Shown here piece after piece: positions 48,802-62,399 of a stretch of DNA of 64,000 nucleotides; within the stretch, counting starts at the first letter, position 1, and every line of letters starts with the position of its first letter. Made by a program: the position numbers and the translations under genes. Source of the DNA: Hermodice carunculata (lineage: Eukaryota; Annelida; Polychaeta; Eunicida; Amphinomidae); assembly GCA_964020975.1 (NCBI GenBank), contig OZ026618.1, forward strand, positions 34,502,849 through 34,566,848. The letters run 5' to 3'. The notes beneath the pieces were generated by a model that saw only the letters and a list, made by a program, of their open reading frames with translations, had not been told where the DNA came from and searched no databases.

Positions 48802-51721
48802 TAATAATATCTTTTGTGCATTTAGAGATACATAATCTGTTGAATGCAGACAAATATTTGTAGAAGCAAACAAATAACGCTTCAATTTATTGGTATGGAG
48901 TTCGATTTCCATAAGCAAAACACAAACACACAAATGATCAGTGCAGTAAATCATTATCATCCAACCAAACTATGAAATAAATTCGAAATTTTAAACGTTC
49001 AAAGTCACTTCCTTACATTTATTTCAGTAGAAGTATTCATGGTGTGTATGTCTGCCTAACACTGACCAGACACTCTGCAATTGTGTACCATCTGGGTCAT
49101 TTTTTCCATTGGGTTATTTTAAAATTGAACTACCATGTTTTGTTTATAAGCAAGCAATTAGTGAAGTGTGTTGGGGGGGGGGCAGTTGAAAACAGTTCAC
49201 AAAGTATCTTTTCGTTTCTGCAAAGGGAACAGCAAGTGTGTCGCTATATAAGCTGCCGAAACCTATCTGATGACAGACCAGTGAATATCTAGTTATGGGT
49301 ACTATGTGATTTGCTTTTCTGTAAAACCAAACTTTCAGGTGGCCAATTCTAAATTCCAAGTTCACGATGGCCATCTACTTTCCAATACCTCTCTAATCTC
49401 CCACAACGAGAATATTTCAGACGTCAAGTGCACCAATGCATGATGGAAATTGGTCAAATGTGTCACTAATTCTGATGTTATTCATATTTATCGGGAACCC
49501 TAGAGTAAAGATTTTGTGAAATATATTAAAGTGTAACATGTAGTTAAGCAAAATGTTAGGGGTTTTGGGAAGGAGAAAGTCCAAACATCGATATGTGTAC
49601 AACATCCTAGAAAACATGCCCCTTTTTTAAACAAAGTTCAGAGTTGCAAGTAGGTGTATCTTGATCATAGGTGAGTAGTGTTGTGATATCAGATCAACAC
49701 ATCTAGTGCATCCCTGTGTCCATTTCAAAAAATTTAGCCGCTTCAGAAAATTTGTGTATTTTAAATGTGCAAATCAGGCGCCATAGCAGAATATATTCTG
49801 GATACAAATATCATGTGTCTTTTGTCCCTCTCCAAAATATAGAGCATGCGGATTTTTTCGGCAAGCAGCACAGATTAAAAATATTGTTTTCAGTGGGATG
49901 CTCTGTGGCACCACACAGAGCAGGAAAGCCCATGTAAGGACACTGGACCCTATACGTTTAGTGACTGGAAGTCCAAAATAGTAGAGAGGTTTAGAAAATG
50001 GCCACATTGGCATGACAGCACAGTGGCAGTTGATGTTTTAATTTATTGACATTATCACTAGTTGTGTGATATCTCTGCGTCAGGCTTTTCTTAGTTTGTT
50101 TACTGCCCAATAATAGACATTCTATTAACGTTTCTGGTGCAGCTGGCATTCATCAGTATATCGGGGGCCGTATGTTATTCAACGCTGTAAAAATATAGTT
50201 CTTGTTCAAAACTTTAAAGGAACTTTATGACCAGGGCTATCGTGGAATCAATCGAGTCATAAAATGATGGCTGCAGACTAAGGCATTAATATTTTACACA
50301 TGAGAAACTTCTGAGGTGAGAAACCGAAAAATTATAATAGTATTGGAAACGAACACTTTTGCGTAAAAGATATTTCGCAGAAAGCTTTTAAACCTATGGA
50401 AAAGAAACTCATTATTTGCAGAAAATAATTACTTGGAACAATACAGTGTCGTCACCCATAAACTCTGCATTTAAAATTTAAAAGGTAGGAAAGCACGTGC
50501 CACTTTGACCTCGTAATCGTTTTGTTGAGTGGCGGGGCCGTTGTCCAAAAAAAACATCGAAATACTCAAGTGAAGGTCCAAGAAATGTGAAGTATAGTTT
50601 TTCCAACTTGTCTCCATAAAATATATTACATACCCCTGAGACAATCTATTCATTCATGCTTTTAGTATAAATTTTTTCTATGTGGTTGTTACAAGTACCG
50701 TTACCAGGTACAGTAATAGCAATATATGTGAGGAAATAGTGTCTTTAAGAGCTATGCTCTGTTGACTCTTCGGTGACGAAAGTGTTACCTTCTTTCAATG
50801 GTGGAAATTTAAAAGATAAAGCGTTTTGTTTATATGAAAATGTTTTGTCGTTTTTCACCAAAGTTCAGAATCTTAGTATCACATGTCATAACTATTTTTA
50901 TCAAATTTTCTTGATGTTTCTTTCTTGTTTATTGTCAGTTAATCAACTACAGGGTTTCGTGCTCTTCGAATACAGTGCCCAATTATCGTTGAAATTTGTT
51001 CTTTCCGCTCTCGCAAGTAATTTGTTTCATGTATGCATTAGCATTACACTTGGAGGTACTGGAACACGGGGAATCGAGACTGCCGAAAGCCTTTGAAACA
51101 TCGGGACGTCCTCCAATCAGTTGCCGTGGGGGGTCGGGGGTGTGCAGACGCAGGTTCTCATGAAGCTAACTCATCGCAGTTCCTGCTTACGGATTTATGT
51201 AGTAAAGTGGTTAAACTCGTGAAGCCCAAAATAAGTTCCATTGACTCATCAATTTTTGAAAATATCACCACCAGTTATAAAAATTCATGTATGGTCTTCC
51301 ACGAGGGTGACTTGAAATGCCGTAGTCCACCTACTTTCACTTGTGTGCGTTTCGCGCCCAAGTACTCAAGTCCGGACCCCCCGGTATTGGAAACAAGTCG
51401 CATAAACAACAGAAAGTGCTTCCGCGCGCGCGCGTGTGTATGTGTGTGTGTGAACCTATAAAGGCACTGAAGCCTGGATTCTGCGGTATTTTATATCATG
51501 GAAACGAGTCAATTGTTTTCCCTTTTATTAACTGACAAGGCATAAGTTGGAAAGACTGATCGTTTCCACTACAGACAACTGCATTTATGTAAGATTTGCT
51601 CGATGTAGAGCAAGGAACAGATCTTACATGGCTAGTGTCAGTGGCTACTTCATTGTCATCTGGTTTTCGTCGATTTCCTTGAAAGTTTCATACTCCATCA
51701 TGAAAATCGAGGTGGTAACAA

Positions 51722-51843
<122 letters not shown>

Positions 51844-52789
51844 TAAGTATTCTTGGACTTCAATCAGCTAAGCAGTTTTTCTTTCGGGTCTAGTAAATAT
51901 TGCATAAATATAACCACTGATATATAAATGTGTAGAGTGGAACTCAAGATCATATACTAAAACACACTTAGAAAAATACGCAGAGAAACGTAGCACCTGC
52001 ACTCTAAAATTTACATCTCAAAGTACAGGAAAACACAAGAGCCATAAGCATTAAATACACGCAAAAAGTATAGAACTGGATGTAAAAACAGCATTTATTG
52101 AAACACATAAAAGTTGTATACAGTTCCAGCAAGGGTGAAAAAGAAACACAAGAGTTGATATATGAATTTACATGCAATTACAAAAAAATTCCAAAAGTAA
52201 TAAATAAAGTGATTTACCAGAGGATCGAAAGCGGCAGACTGAATAGCCTAAACTTTGAAGTTCAATGCAGTTCTTTACTTTAAGCATGGTTCAAGCGACT
52301 TCTGGCACAGAACAGTTTAAAATGGAAACAAGTTTCCTGCTAAGAAGTAACTATACTTGACTGGTATGAAAGGATCACTGAATATGCCAATCACAGGGTC
52401 AATGTGATTATGAAGTATGGGACATGTGCGCAGGATGGCATGTGTTTGTTCTGCGTATGGTCAAACAAACATGGATGCCGCACATACCTTTTCGTGAAGT
52501 GATTGGCTGAGATTATCATAAATTTAAGAAAGATATGTGTTAAAACGATGTATTTTTATTGACAATGAATGGAAAATATATGCCATGGAGTACCAAAATT
52601 TGTGAATGGGCTGAAGTCGAATTTTTCGCACTGTATCTTTGACAAAGAAATATGAAACTGCAACTAGTATCATTGAGTGCTGAGGTCGTGATTCTTCAAA
52701 CTATATCAATGCCAGACGTAGAGTCTGGCCAAGGAGTTAGCAGTAGCTTTTTAATTTAGACTAATCTACAGATTTCTTTAAAACAAGGG

Positions 52790-53590
52790 AAAATGATTAT
52801 CAGGACGAAAGTGTACCACAATTTCATTTTGAATTGTTACGTGAATGGAACATACTTAAAAGCTCATCTACTCTCAAGACAAAAAAGATATATTGAAGAC
52901 TCGGTCTGGTATAATGACCATATGAAGATGAACGTATTTTACCAGGACTGGTATCAGAAAGGCATAATGTTTATGCGAGATATAATCAATGAACCAGGAA
53001 AAATACTGTCCTGTGACAGCTTTCAACATAAGTCTCTTGTCAATTTTAATTGTCTTCTTTGTCATGGTCTTATTGATGTTCTGCCGCATACACGGAATCA
53101 AAAGACTAAAGACAGAGATGTTAATCATGTCTCAACAGACCAATGCAAAATACAGAGGGGGAAGGGGATTGATGCCAGTGAAATTTGTAACAAGTAAAAT
53201 CTTATACTTGGAATTACAAAGCAACTGTTGTGCACTTATAACTGCAGTACAGAAACAAAATATCAAATATAAAACGTTTGATGAGAAACGGAATGAAATA
53301 CCTAAGCCCCAATGTTGTGTGAAAACTAAATTACAAAACTTTCAATTTAAGCTTACACACAGAATAATCTCAAACAACAAAAGACAAAGCGTTTGATAAA
53401 AGTTTAAGAATTAGATAAATGCAATAAATGTAAGGACAATGACATCATTGAACACAGATTTCATGAGTGTCAAAGTTCTCAACAAGACTGGCATTCCTTT
53501 CAGGATTCGCGGTTTCATATTTCAAATATTCAAATTAACATAAGTAAAAAAGATGTAATTTGGGGGCACTTGGGTGTACATTTGCAATGA
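52790..53590 (+). mobile_element. L1/Tx1-like LINE ORF2, 3' fragment
   Basis: Reading in more than one frame: VYHNFILNCYVNGTYLKA, VWYNDHMKMNVFYQDWYQKG, FMRDIINEPGKILSCDSF, TKLQNFQFKLTHRIISNNKR, then CNKCKDNDIIEHRFHEC and DVIWGHLGVHL. This order is the conserved region after the reverse transcriptase in L1/Tx1-type ORF2, ending in the Cys/His motif. Frame breaks and stops show it is dead. The reverse transcriptase itself is missing upstream, so it is a 5'-truncated copy. Confidence 0.75.
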
Positions 53591-54911
53591 ACCTTAAATT
53601 TCTGCATATTATTGGCAAAGTATATCATCTATAGTCAGGTACACAGAAAACACCACGATTTAATTTTTACGACTTACTCAAAGATGCGAAAAGAAATATT
53701 CAAGTATTGAAGTTAATGTGGCAGAACAGTAATAAAATGCATGTTTTGAATAAAAATTGGTTACACGTAGAAAACAGCAGGGGGAATCAGTATTATTTTG
53801 TATCATTGTGCTATTACTTAATACAAAGAGAAACTTAACAAACCTAATTCTGTAAGCCCATGTACCGTTTGAACACAATCAAGTCCGATATTCTAAGAGC
53901 AAGTCCTATTCCGTACCATTCACTGAAAAACTATTGTTCTAAATCATAATAGCAAATTAACTTATAAAAAGAACAATTCATATGCATAAAATTTGAAATT
54001 TAGAAGAAGGTTTTAGGCATTATTAGCCTTTAACAAGTCGGGTCTTCAGCAGGGAACCAGTTCAAGACTTGTTTCGATGCTATTAATCCCCGGACAAGTT
54101 TTCTGCTAACTGGCGGCACCATGTTTGCATTTCCGATACAAACATCCCGAGCTGATGTATTACGGTATAAAGCAAATATGATGTTCCTTTGTTAATAGGC
54201 CTACTTAAAAACGTAGCCCACATGACATAAATATAATGAATCTACACCTAGCACTCATGATTAGGCCTACCAAAATTGAATAATAAAATAATAAACATTC
54301 CCACACTTACCTACAGCGCCTGGTCTTACAACAGACCCGACGAGGCCTACCTGACGGACTGATCAGATCAAACAGATCAAACCAGCTCTTCAACTTCAAT
54401 TAAAAACGCAAATGTAATGACGTGACGTAAAAGAGTCACGCCATTAATTGCGCCACACCTGAAAACTGGTCAGATCTACGTTGTTCTGTTTCAGCAATAA
54501 AATAGGCCTATTTATGATAAACTCGCTGTATTTCACAGCCGATGCAATCACTACTAATGGGTAGTTCTGTATTAATAACAAATCAATTACATCACATTTA
54601 ATGTAAATGTTTTGAAGACTCTAGGTTTAAAGAGCCAAATGAATTAACAAACGGGTCTTTAGTGGGAAACCTTCAACTGAAATTACCGTCATGAGGCATG
54701 TTAACTCTCAATCTAGAATCGTCTAAGATGCGTTACGGGTTAGGGGCGGGGTTGGGTTGGGCGGTGGGGGGTACTGTACCTTTCGGAGCAGCTATTCATG
54801 TATTCATGTACCTTTTTCTTTCATATTTTAACTAAAACCTTACTAATTGTATCTGAAATCTAGACAAATGAGCAGTTCTATGCAGATATGTAAATTGCTA
54901 AGTAAAGCTAG

Positions 54912-54985
<74 letters not shown>

Positions 54986-55240
54986 TAATAATAATAATAG
55001 AAAACACATGTCTGATACCCTCTGTGGCTGGGACCCGGCTCGAGGCATTCTCCCAACTCATAGGTAGTTTCTTCTCCACACAGAGGAAACCAGGCATGTA
55101 GATATTACACCATAAAATTTATTATTTTAAAAACCTTACTGTAAGCCATGTAGGCCTATCTGGCGCATAAGAAACACATAGGATAAATATAACTATGTAG
55201 TATGTAAGAAACTTTTGACATTTAAATTATTTATGATGTA
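53591..55240. other. intergenic with TAA array
   Basis: No gene recognised. It holds the TAA array 54911-54998. Confidence 0.55.
54911..54998. repeat. (TAA)n microsatellite
   Basis: Nearly pure TAA. Tyr-rich minus-strand frames across it are artefacts. Confidence 0.95.
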
Positions 55241-57900
55241 ATAGAGAGGCAGAACGTATTAAAATTGGAGAAGCCATATTTCAAAACAAATTCTGGATGT
55301 CTGCAACAAAAAGTGTTAAATTATTTTTTCAGAAGCTTTGTTTCGTAACCTCTTGATATGACTATATTGCAAGTAAATTTAACTCTAAATGCAAAATCTA
55401 TAAATTTAAATAACGACTGAAACGTAATATTTGAGATAAAAAAGTATTATAACCCAATTTCACCGAAATATTACTATCTGAAAAAGGATAATTAAAAACT
55501 TCAAAATTGAAATCATCTATTTTGTGATAAATTTTAGTCACAAAACTATTATCAATAATCTTAATATCGAAATAAAAAAAAAAAAAAAAAATCATGATAA
55601 GGATCGAAATCATTGCTCTTTAAAGGAATCTCTTTAGGGTAAATTTTATTTGCAATTTCGAAGAAATTTTCAGCGTTTGGGCAAGCAATATCATCAAAAT
55701 ATCTTGAAATGAAGGACAATTTTTTAGCCAGGTGAAAATCTGTTTTCGATAGATTTTGCATGAATTCAAATTCAAGCCATGTCAAATACAGATCAGCAAG
55801 TAAAGGAGAGCAATTACTACCCATCGGGATTCCATTTATTGGTCGAAATATGTGACATCCAAATGTAACAAATGTATTATCTAAAAGAAAGTGAATTGCA
55901 TCTATAAGTTGTCCTATAGTGTAAGATTTCCAATTATTTTCCTTCTTCATTTTTTGTGACCAAAATGATGTTTTATTTAAAACATTGATATTTATATATT
56001 TTTGAGCCGAACGTTTGAACATTTTGATAATTATTTTTTTCCGATATTAATTTAACTTTTTGAAGAGGTAAATTAGTATAAAGTGTTGATAAATGGAAAG
56101 TATGTATACACTTAGCTTTCAATTTTTTAATTTTTGAAACAAATTCCGTAGAATTATTAATACTCCAGAAACATTTGATACCTGTTTACCTTTGAATTGC
56201 AGAACAGTATTTATGAAAATGTTTTCTGATAGTTACTTCCACCGATAATCGTTTAGTGCTACAATTAGATGCGCCTGCTATAAATCAAGATTTATAAGGA
56301 TTTTTATGCAACTTAGGAATCCAGAATATTAAAGGAAGTGAATGATCATTATCAGATGTTTTGATATTGCAATTTTGTAACAAGTAATTATCGTGAAAAT
56401 TTAATATGTCATCTTTGTGTCGGTGCACTGCTAAGTAAACATCATTACCTTTTATACCTAAATTGTTGTTTATACCTATTTCTTTCTTTAAAACGTCAAT
56501 GTAATATTTTTCACAAATAATTTCAAAATTGTTACCAGCTTTATCTATAGGCCAAACGACAAATCTTTCATGAAAACCTTTAAAATAAATAGAGACCTCT
56601 GTCTTTTTCAAAATGCTTGATGCAATTTTCTTATTTTTTGCTTTAAGGGCGAATAATTTATCTTTAATAACTTTTTTTACATTTATTGACCAACCTTTAA
56701 ATACTGACACATTTTTCTTCTCCATTCTTGCCCATTTGACTGAGAAAATGTCTATGGATTCGCATAGAGATTTATAACGTTTTGAAAGTTTAAGGAGTGA
56801 CTTTCTCTGAATTTTGTACCCTTTTTCATTAAATTCCTTAGTTTAATGTTCTCATTTATGTTGCGATTTCCTGTAAAAACATGTTTGTGAAATGAATCTA
56901 CAAATTTACAGTACTTGTCATTTGTTAATCAGTCACACGTGTTATTCACAAAAAAATCAGTATCTGAAATATTTAACAGTGTATTTTTAAAGTTTAAAAT
57001 TGAAAGCCCGATATTCTTTTCATATTTAAAGGAAATAATTGGAGGTTTATTGTATTTACAATTAGTTGGAATCGTTTTTTTTACTAATGGAAATTTGAAA
57101 ACTGATTGAATATTAAGCTGGTCTATAATTTTTATGTATGAAAGTTATACTACAGAACAATCAGTCAGAGTTTCTTATCTTTGCACTTGGAGTTTTTCTC
57201 AATATTGAAGTATAGGCATAAGTTATTTTTTTCAAATTCTTAAGGTGTAATGGCCTACTTCCTCATTAGAGCCAATATGTTCATTTTATTTTAATATATC
57301 TCTACTTGCCAGTCCTCTGAGAGCAATATATATAACAAATTTCTTCCCTAATTGTAAAGTATTAGTAATTCATCAATTACTTCAGAAATATTTAGATCAC
57401 TACAAATTCTAAATTTCTTTGATTTCCTGTGTCCATGACTGCGTTTTCTCCGTGTAAATTTAGCCGAATTATTGAAAAAAAAAGAGTATTAGAATAATTT
57501 AAGCAAGTCAAGTCAACTTTTCTTATGTCACCAAAACCAATTAATCTGTCTCTTAAACCAAAAGGATGCGCTGAATTCAAAGTGTTTATCCAATAATCTT
57601 CTATTAGCCTTAAATCATGTGCCAATGCCAATTTATCAGCATTATCTGCAGACTCAATATAATCTGTTATTTGATTTTGCAATCGAGATGTGAATGATCT
57701 TTCGATTGAAAGTTATTGCATAGGAATGTATTTAACTCATTATTAACAATGCTCGATTTATGCTGACTAAATCTAATTAATTTAATTGTTTGAATCGTCA
57801 TTCCTATGTATTGAATATTACAATTTTTTGCACTCAAGTAGATAAATAACATTTTTGAGCTGCAATTAAATGTGAAAGAATTTTTTTCTTGGGGATTTTA
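55240..57900 (-). mobile_element. Penelope-like retroelement with N-terminal GIY-YIG (Naiad-like order)
   Basis: Read right to left. GIY-YIG endonuclease remnant (57392-57870: CNIQYIGMTIQTIKL, RFSQHKSSI, EDYWINTL, HPFGLRDR). Linker with PPIISFKYEKNIGL. Then YCKFVDSFHKHVFTG and KLRNLMKKG (56820-56920). Reverse transcriptase (56285-56725 and 55561-56022: FWIPKLHK, NGIPMGSNCSPLLADLYL, ISRYFDDIACP). C-terminal thumb-like part (KIDDFNFEVFNYPFSDSNI, CRHPEFVLKYG). Known Penelope families often carry GIY-YIG after the RT; here it precedes it, as in the permuted Naiad-type clade of invertebrates. It is broken in several places and looks old. Confidence 0.82.
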
Positions 57901-58783
57901 ATTTAAAAGCTTTCCCAGTAATATTACTGGTGAATGCATTGCTTTTAATGAAATAGGACTTACAGAATGTACAGTGACATGTTTGGTCAAATTATGTGTC
58001 CTTGGGGATGTATAGGCACATGGGGAACCGATTATTGTAACTCTGGTGAATAAAGATTATTTTCAATGAATGTTGTATACAGTAAAATGCAAGAATCCTC
58101 GTTATAAAACACTTGTGAAAAGTTCGCTTTTGAATTCTTGAAAACATGAATGTAAACATCAAGAACTGCTGGTCATACGTTTAAGATGAGTCCACTGGTG
58201 TGGCACAACTAAAATTATTGACCACAATTGTGAAAATAAGAAAAATTAACACTTCAATTTAAAGGACGGACGGTCAGCAGCACTACGGATACTATCAGGT
58301 ATATTGTTCTAAATAACTGCACCAACTTAGGCGAATGAACATTTGTTCAATATTATTAAGTTTAATATAATAATAGAATAGAATGCTGGAAGTGGCATTT
58401 TCTGTTTAATGTTTTGAAAACATTGCTCAAGCAGGCATTCCTCTTTGATTTCTGCATGTATGCACCCGAAATATTTTTATGGGTACATCATTTTTCTCCC
58501 TGACAACCATAATATATGCCTATTGTATTATTAAATGATGCCTGAAATTTAGTGCAACAACCAATATAATTAAATGACGCAGTAGGTTGCTACTCAAAGC
58601 TATTTTCCACCACTCCATGCAGGCCAAGCTTAAAAATGCAGTTTGGGAAGGTGATGACTTTGCCCTGCCCTCTTTCAGCAACGATGGGCTGCAACCAAAA
58701 TTCCCTGCCCAGAATCATTTCGTCCCAACCAAACACACGCTCATGATGGTTTGTATATGTATGACATGCGAAATGAAGTCGAC

Positions 58784-58806
58784 TTTTTTTTTTTTTTTTT
58801 TTTTTT
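58784..58806. repeat. poly(T) tract
   Basis: Run of T. Confidence 0.9.
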
Positions 58807-59282
58807 CTATTTATTTATTTTTCGAAAGTTTCTGCTCTTGCGCAGTAGATGGCTCGAAGAATATTGGACGCACAAGGATATAGGCAAATTTTCATTCCTC
58901 TAATTAAACACTGAAGAACCAACATTTCCAGCATTCTATTCTATTATTATATTAGTAAAAAGGTATCTGCAGAGCTCTGCAAGGAGATATAGCCTTATTA
59001 CGGGTGATGGTTTGTATTCGTTAAACAGCACAGAAGCTGTCCGGTACTTGATCCGTCAGTCTTTATGCTTTGTTGGGGTCTCTAGTACTGTGGAAATGCC
59101 GGAATTCTAGCGAAAGATTAGCTTACAAAGAATAATAATCAGGCACCGTCAATAGGAGATATTCCTATTTAACAACATTGACTGCAGACCTGCCCTGATG
59201 GCCTCAGTTGCTTGGCAACAGATGTGTGGCTCTGTCATGAAGAGGGCAAATGTACCAGTTGTATTACTCAACCTAGTATATG

Positions 59283-59351
<69 letters not shown>

Positions 59352-59382
59352 ATGTATGTATGTATGTATGTATGTATGTATA
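59283..59382. repeat. (CT)n plus (TGTA)n compound array
   Basis: CT to 59347, then TGTA units to about 59382. Confidence 0.92.
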
Positions 59383-59889
59383 TATATATGTATGCATGTA
59401 TGTTTGTATACGCGTGCGTGCGTGTGCAGCTGCTTACGTTGTGAGACTCACTGTCTATTGCAGCACAAAGATTGGAATCAGGCAAGACAAAGCATAGTAC
59501 TCAGCATGTCAACAGCCTGGAGGCTCACATATTTTACCGAAACAAGAGGTTGGTGTGAGCAGGGAGTGCCCTCGACCCGTCTCTTCCTTTTGTTGATAAA
59601 ATGGACCGACCCTACAGCATAACCTTGACAGAATAACTGTATTTCCTTCCTTTTTAACTTGTATATGGTCTTTCTCCCACACATCTTATTTTCAACATGA
59701 CCCACTTTTTCTCAGTTGGTAAAAATAGAATAATTAAAAGGCAAATGTAAAAAGTGTGTTAACTAGTCTGCCCAAACGCATATGTATGGGCTGTTACCAC
59801 TAAAAAATTACAACAGGTCTTTAAAGCTAACTAGTTGTTGGCTCTAAGCTGTGGTGTAATGGTGAGCCGGCTATGAAAGTAATCGTTGC

Positions 59890-59890
<1 letters not shown>

Positions 59891-59984
<94 letters not shown>
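59891..59984. repeat. (CT)n microsatellite
   Basis: Pure CT run. Confidence 0.95.
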
Positions 59985-59986
<2 letters not shown>

Positions 59987-60604
59987 GAAGTTACGTGCAA
60001 CATTTGAGTAAGTGATTGAAAAGACAACGTTTGCAGCTACAGGTTGCTGTGAACCGGTTAATTTGAGAAAGTGTCCTATGTGAAAAGCTCGGTTTACATG
60101 AGGCTTGCGTTGTGGGTCCCTTGTGCAATCTCTCCGATTAGGTCGATCTTGTCTTGTGGTACATCCAGCCATTCATTGAAGGCCTACAAAGCAAACGTCG
60201 ACAGAAAAGCAACAATTTGACCAGCTTATAGAATACATAGGACATGCATTTTACATCGAGAAGAATAACGACCATTAAGTCAACTTTCCACAGACAAGAA
60301 TGTCGCGTCAGACGTTAACTTCTATACGGTTCTAGACACAAAAGCTAAATAGGCTTACTCCGAGTCCCTAGCTGGAAGATCCAAGCTGCTGATGCAGGTA
60401 GAAACAAATGTAGGATCACTGACAACTAAATACAAATTGCATATTTGTATGGAAAAAGCCCGCTACAACCAATGCATTAACTTTGCGTAATGCTACTCTT
60501 TTGTAAATAGTTTAAAAAACGACTGCTGTCATGCCGTGTATTTTGTGAAAAAGATTGATGTTTACAAACATAAATATAAAAAACACTTATGCTGACAAAG
60601 TCGT

Positions 60605-60697
<93 letters not shown>

Positions 60698-60698
60698 T

Positions 60699-60759
<61 letters not shown>
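60605..60759. repeat. (GATA)n microsatellite
   Basis: About 155 bases of GATA with one GTTA variant. Confidence 0.95.
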
Positions 60760-61660
60760 GCTTCTCGTTTTTGCAATGAAAACCCTTACCCTCAACACAC
60801 CAGCTAGTGAGATGCTATGCTATTCTATTTGGCGAATTATATGTCAGCTACTTGTAGCCCTCTGTTTGCACCTACATAGAGTCTCTTGGACCAGTCGCAG
60901 CAGAAATATCTTTCACTACCATTATATATTGACTGTTCCTTTCTTATAAATAAGATTATACGGTGACAATAATAAGTCATTTGATATTAACAAATCAGGT
61001 ACACTGTAAAATATTGCCATCACATATTGCCATTCATCTCGTATGATACAAAAAAATGCTTGCAACGCTGATTCTTTTCAAAGAGTAATGTTCTAATCAC
61101 TGTACTGCAAAAGTAATAAGCTGACAATATCTGAAACTGACTACGGGCAAGCTGGAATTGGTAGTTTAAAGTGCAGTTCTTGCTATTGTAAATCAAATAT
61201 TAACTGTGCAAAGTGCGTGATAAACAATGACACAATCCTGCTTAACATCCACAGTGGAGCCATACTGCTCAAAAGGCTACCATAAGGAATTGCCCAGTAG
61301 CAGCAGCTCTTAGGAACGGGAACTAATAAACACCATTCCCGCGTTTACCTCTCACTTTTTTATGCATGGAAGTTCCTTTCGAAAGTTACATATCCCAGCT
61401 AGAATTGTTCGTGTCAATTCCGATAGATTATTGTGAATTTTGGCTCCCTGGTTCGTGTTTCCAGTGTTTCTAGTCACTGGAAAGTGAGAAATTTCTGACC
61501 ATTATGTTGATGTCATGCAACGGACAAATAAATGCCTTGAGGTCCGTGAATGAATCAATACTTACTCCTATCGAAACTTCCTTCATTCATTTGCCGGGTG
61601 TCTGGACTGTGTATTTGTATGGCTCGAAAACAATCTGAAAGATGTCACCATGCAATAAAA

Positions 61661-61769
<109 letters not shown>

Positions 61770-62399
61770 GTCCCACATTTAATTCGAGGATTATACGTAG
61801 AACCACCAAACTTTGACTGGTTATACTTCTATACGTAAAGTTTGACTTTTTATGAAGTGGGTTGACAGTTTGAACTTTATGCAAATAAGGGCCATTTGAA
61901 AATTAAAACATGGAATTACTTCATAACATCTAAATGTACAGGTGCTGTTCCAAATTCAATCCATAGCTTTGTGCTGCAAGTGCATCCAATAAATCACAAA
62001 CAGCACTGATATAATTTTATTTCATGCTAATTAGGGGGTGGCAAAATTTAAATGAATATCTTCCAAATTATTGCAGGTAGAATCTTATTCCAACTGCAAT
62101 TCATAGGTTTGTCCTACAGATGCATCCAGTGAGTCACAAACAAAAGTCGTAGAATTTGGGTTTATACCTTTCACGGCACACTTGGAAAATTTCAATGTTG
62201 AATACCTCTCTTGAAAACTGTTGATCGGTATATAAGTATTGCATTTCTCGAAAAGAAAGGGGAGTGGAAAAAAAGCCGGGGCCTTATGCTGGTTCCTCTA
62301 CCGTACACAATGACACCACCTGTATTTCGTATATACAGGTATTTGGAGTGCAACAGCATACATTATACAGATCGTATATACGAATTTACATCGAAGTGC

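Noticed and set aside
51093-51461. 122-residue plus-strand frame
   Set aside because: Ends in translated GC/GT repeats, no recognisable domain, no start or splice context.
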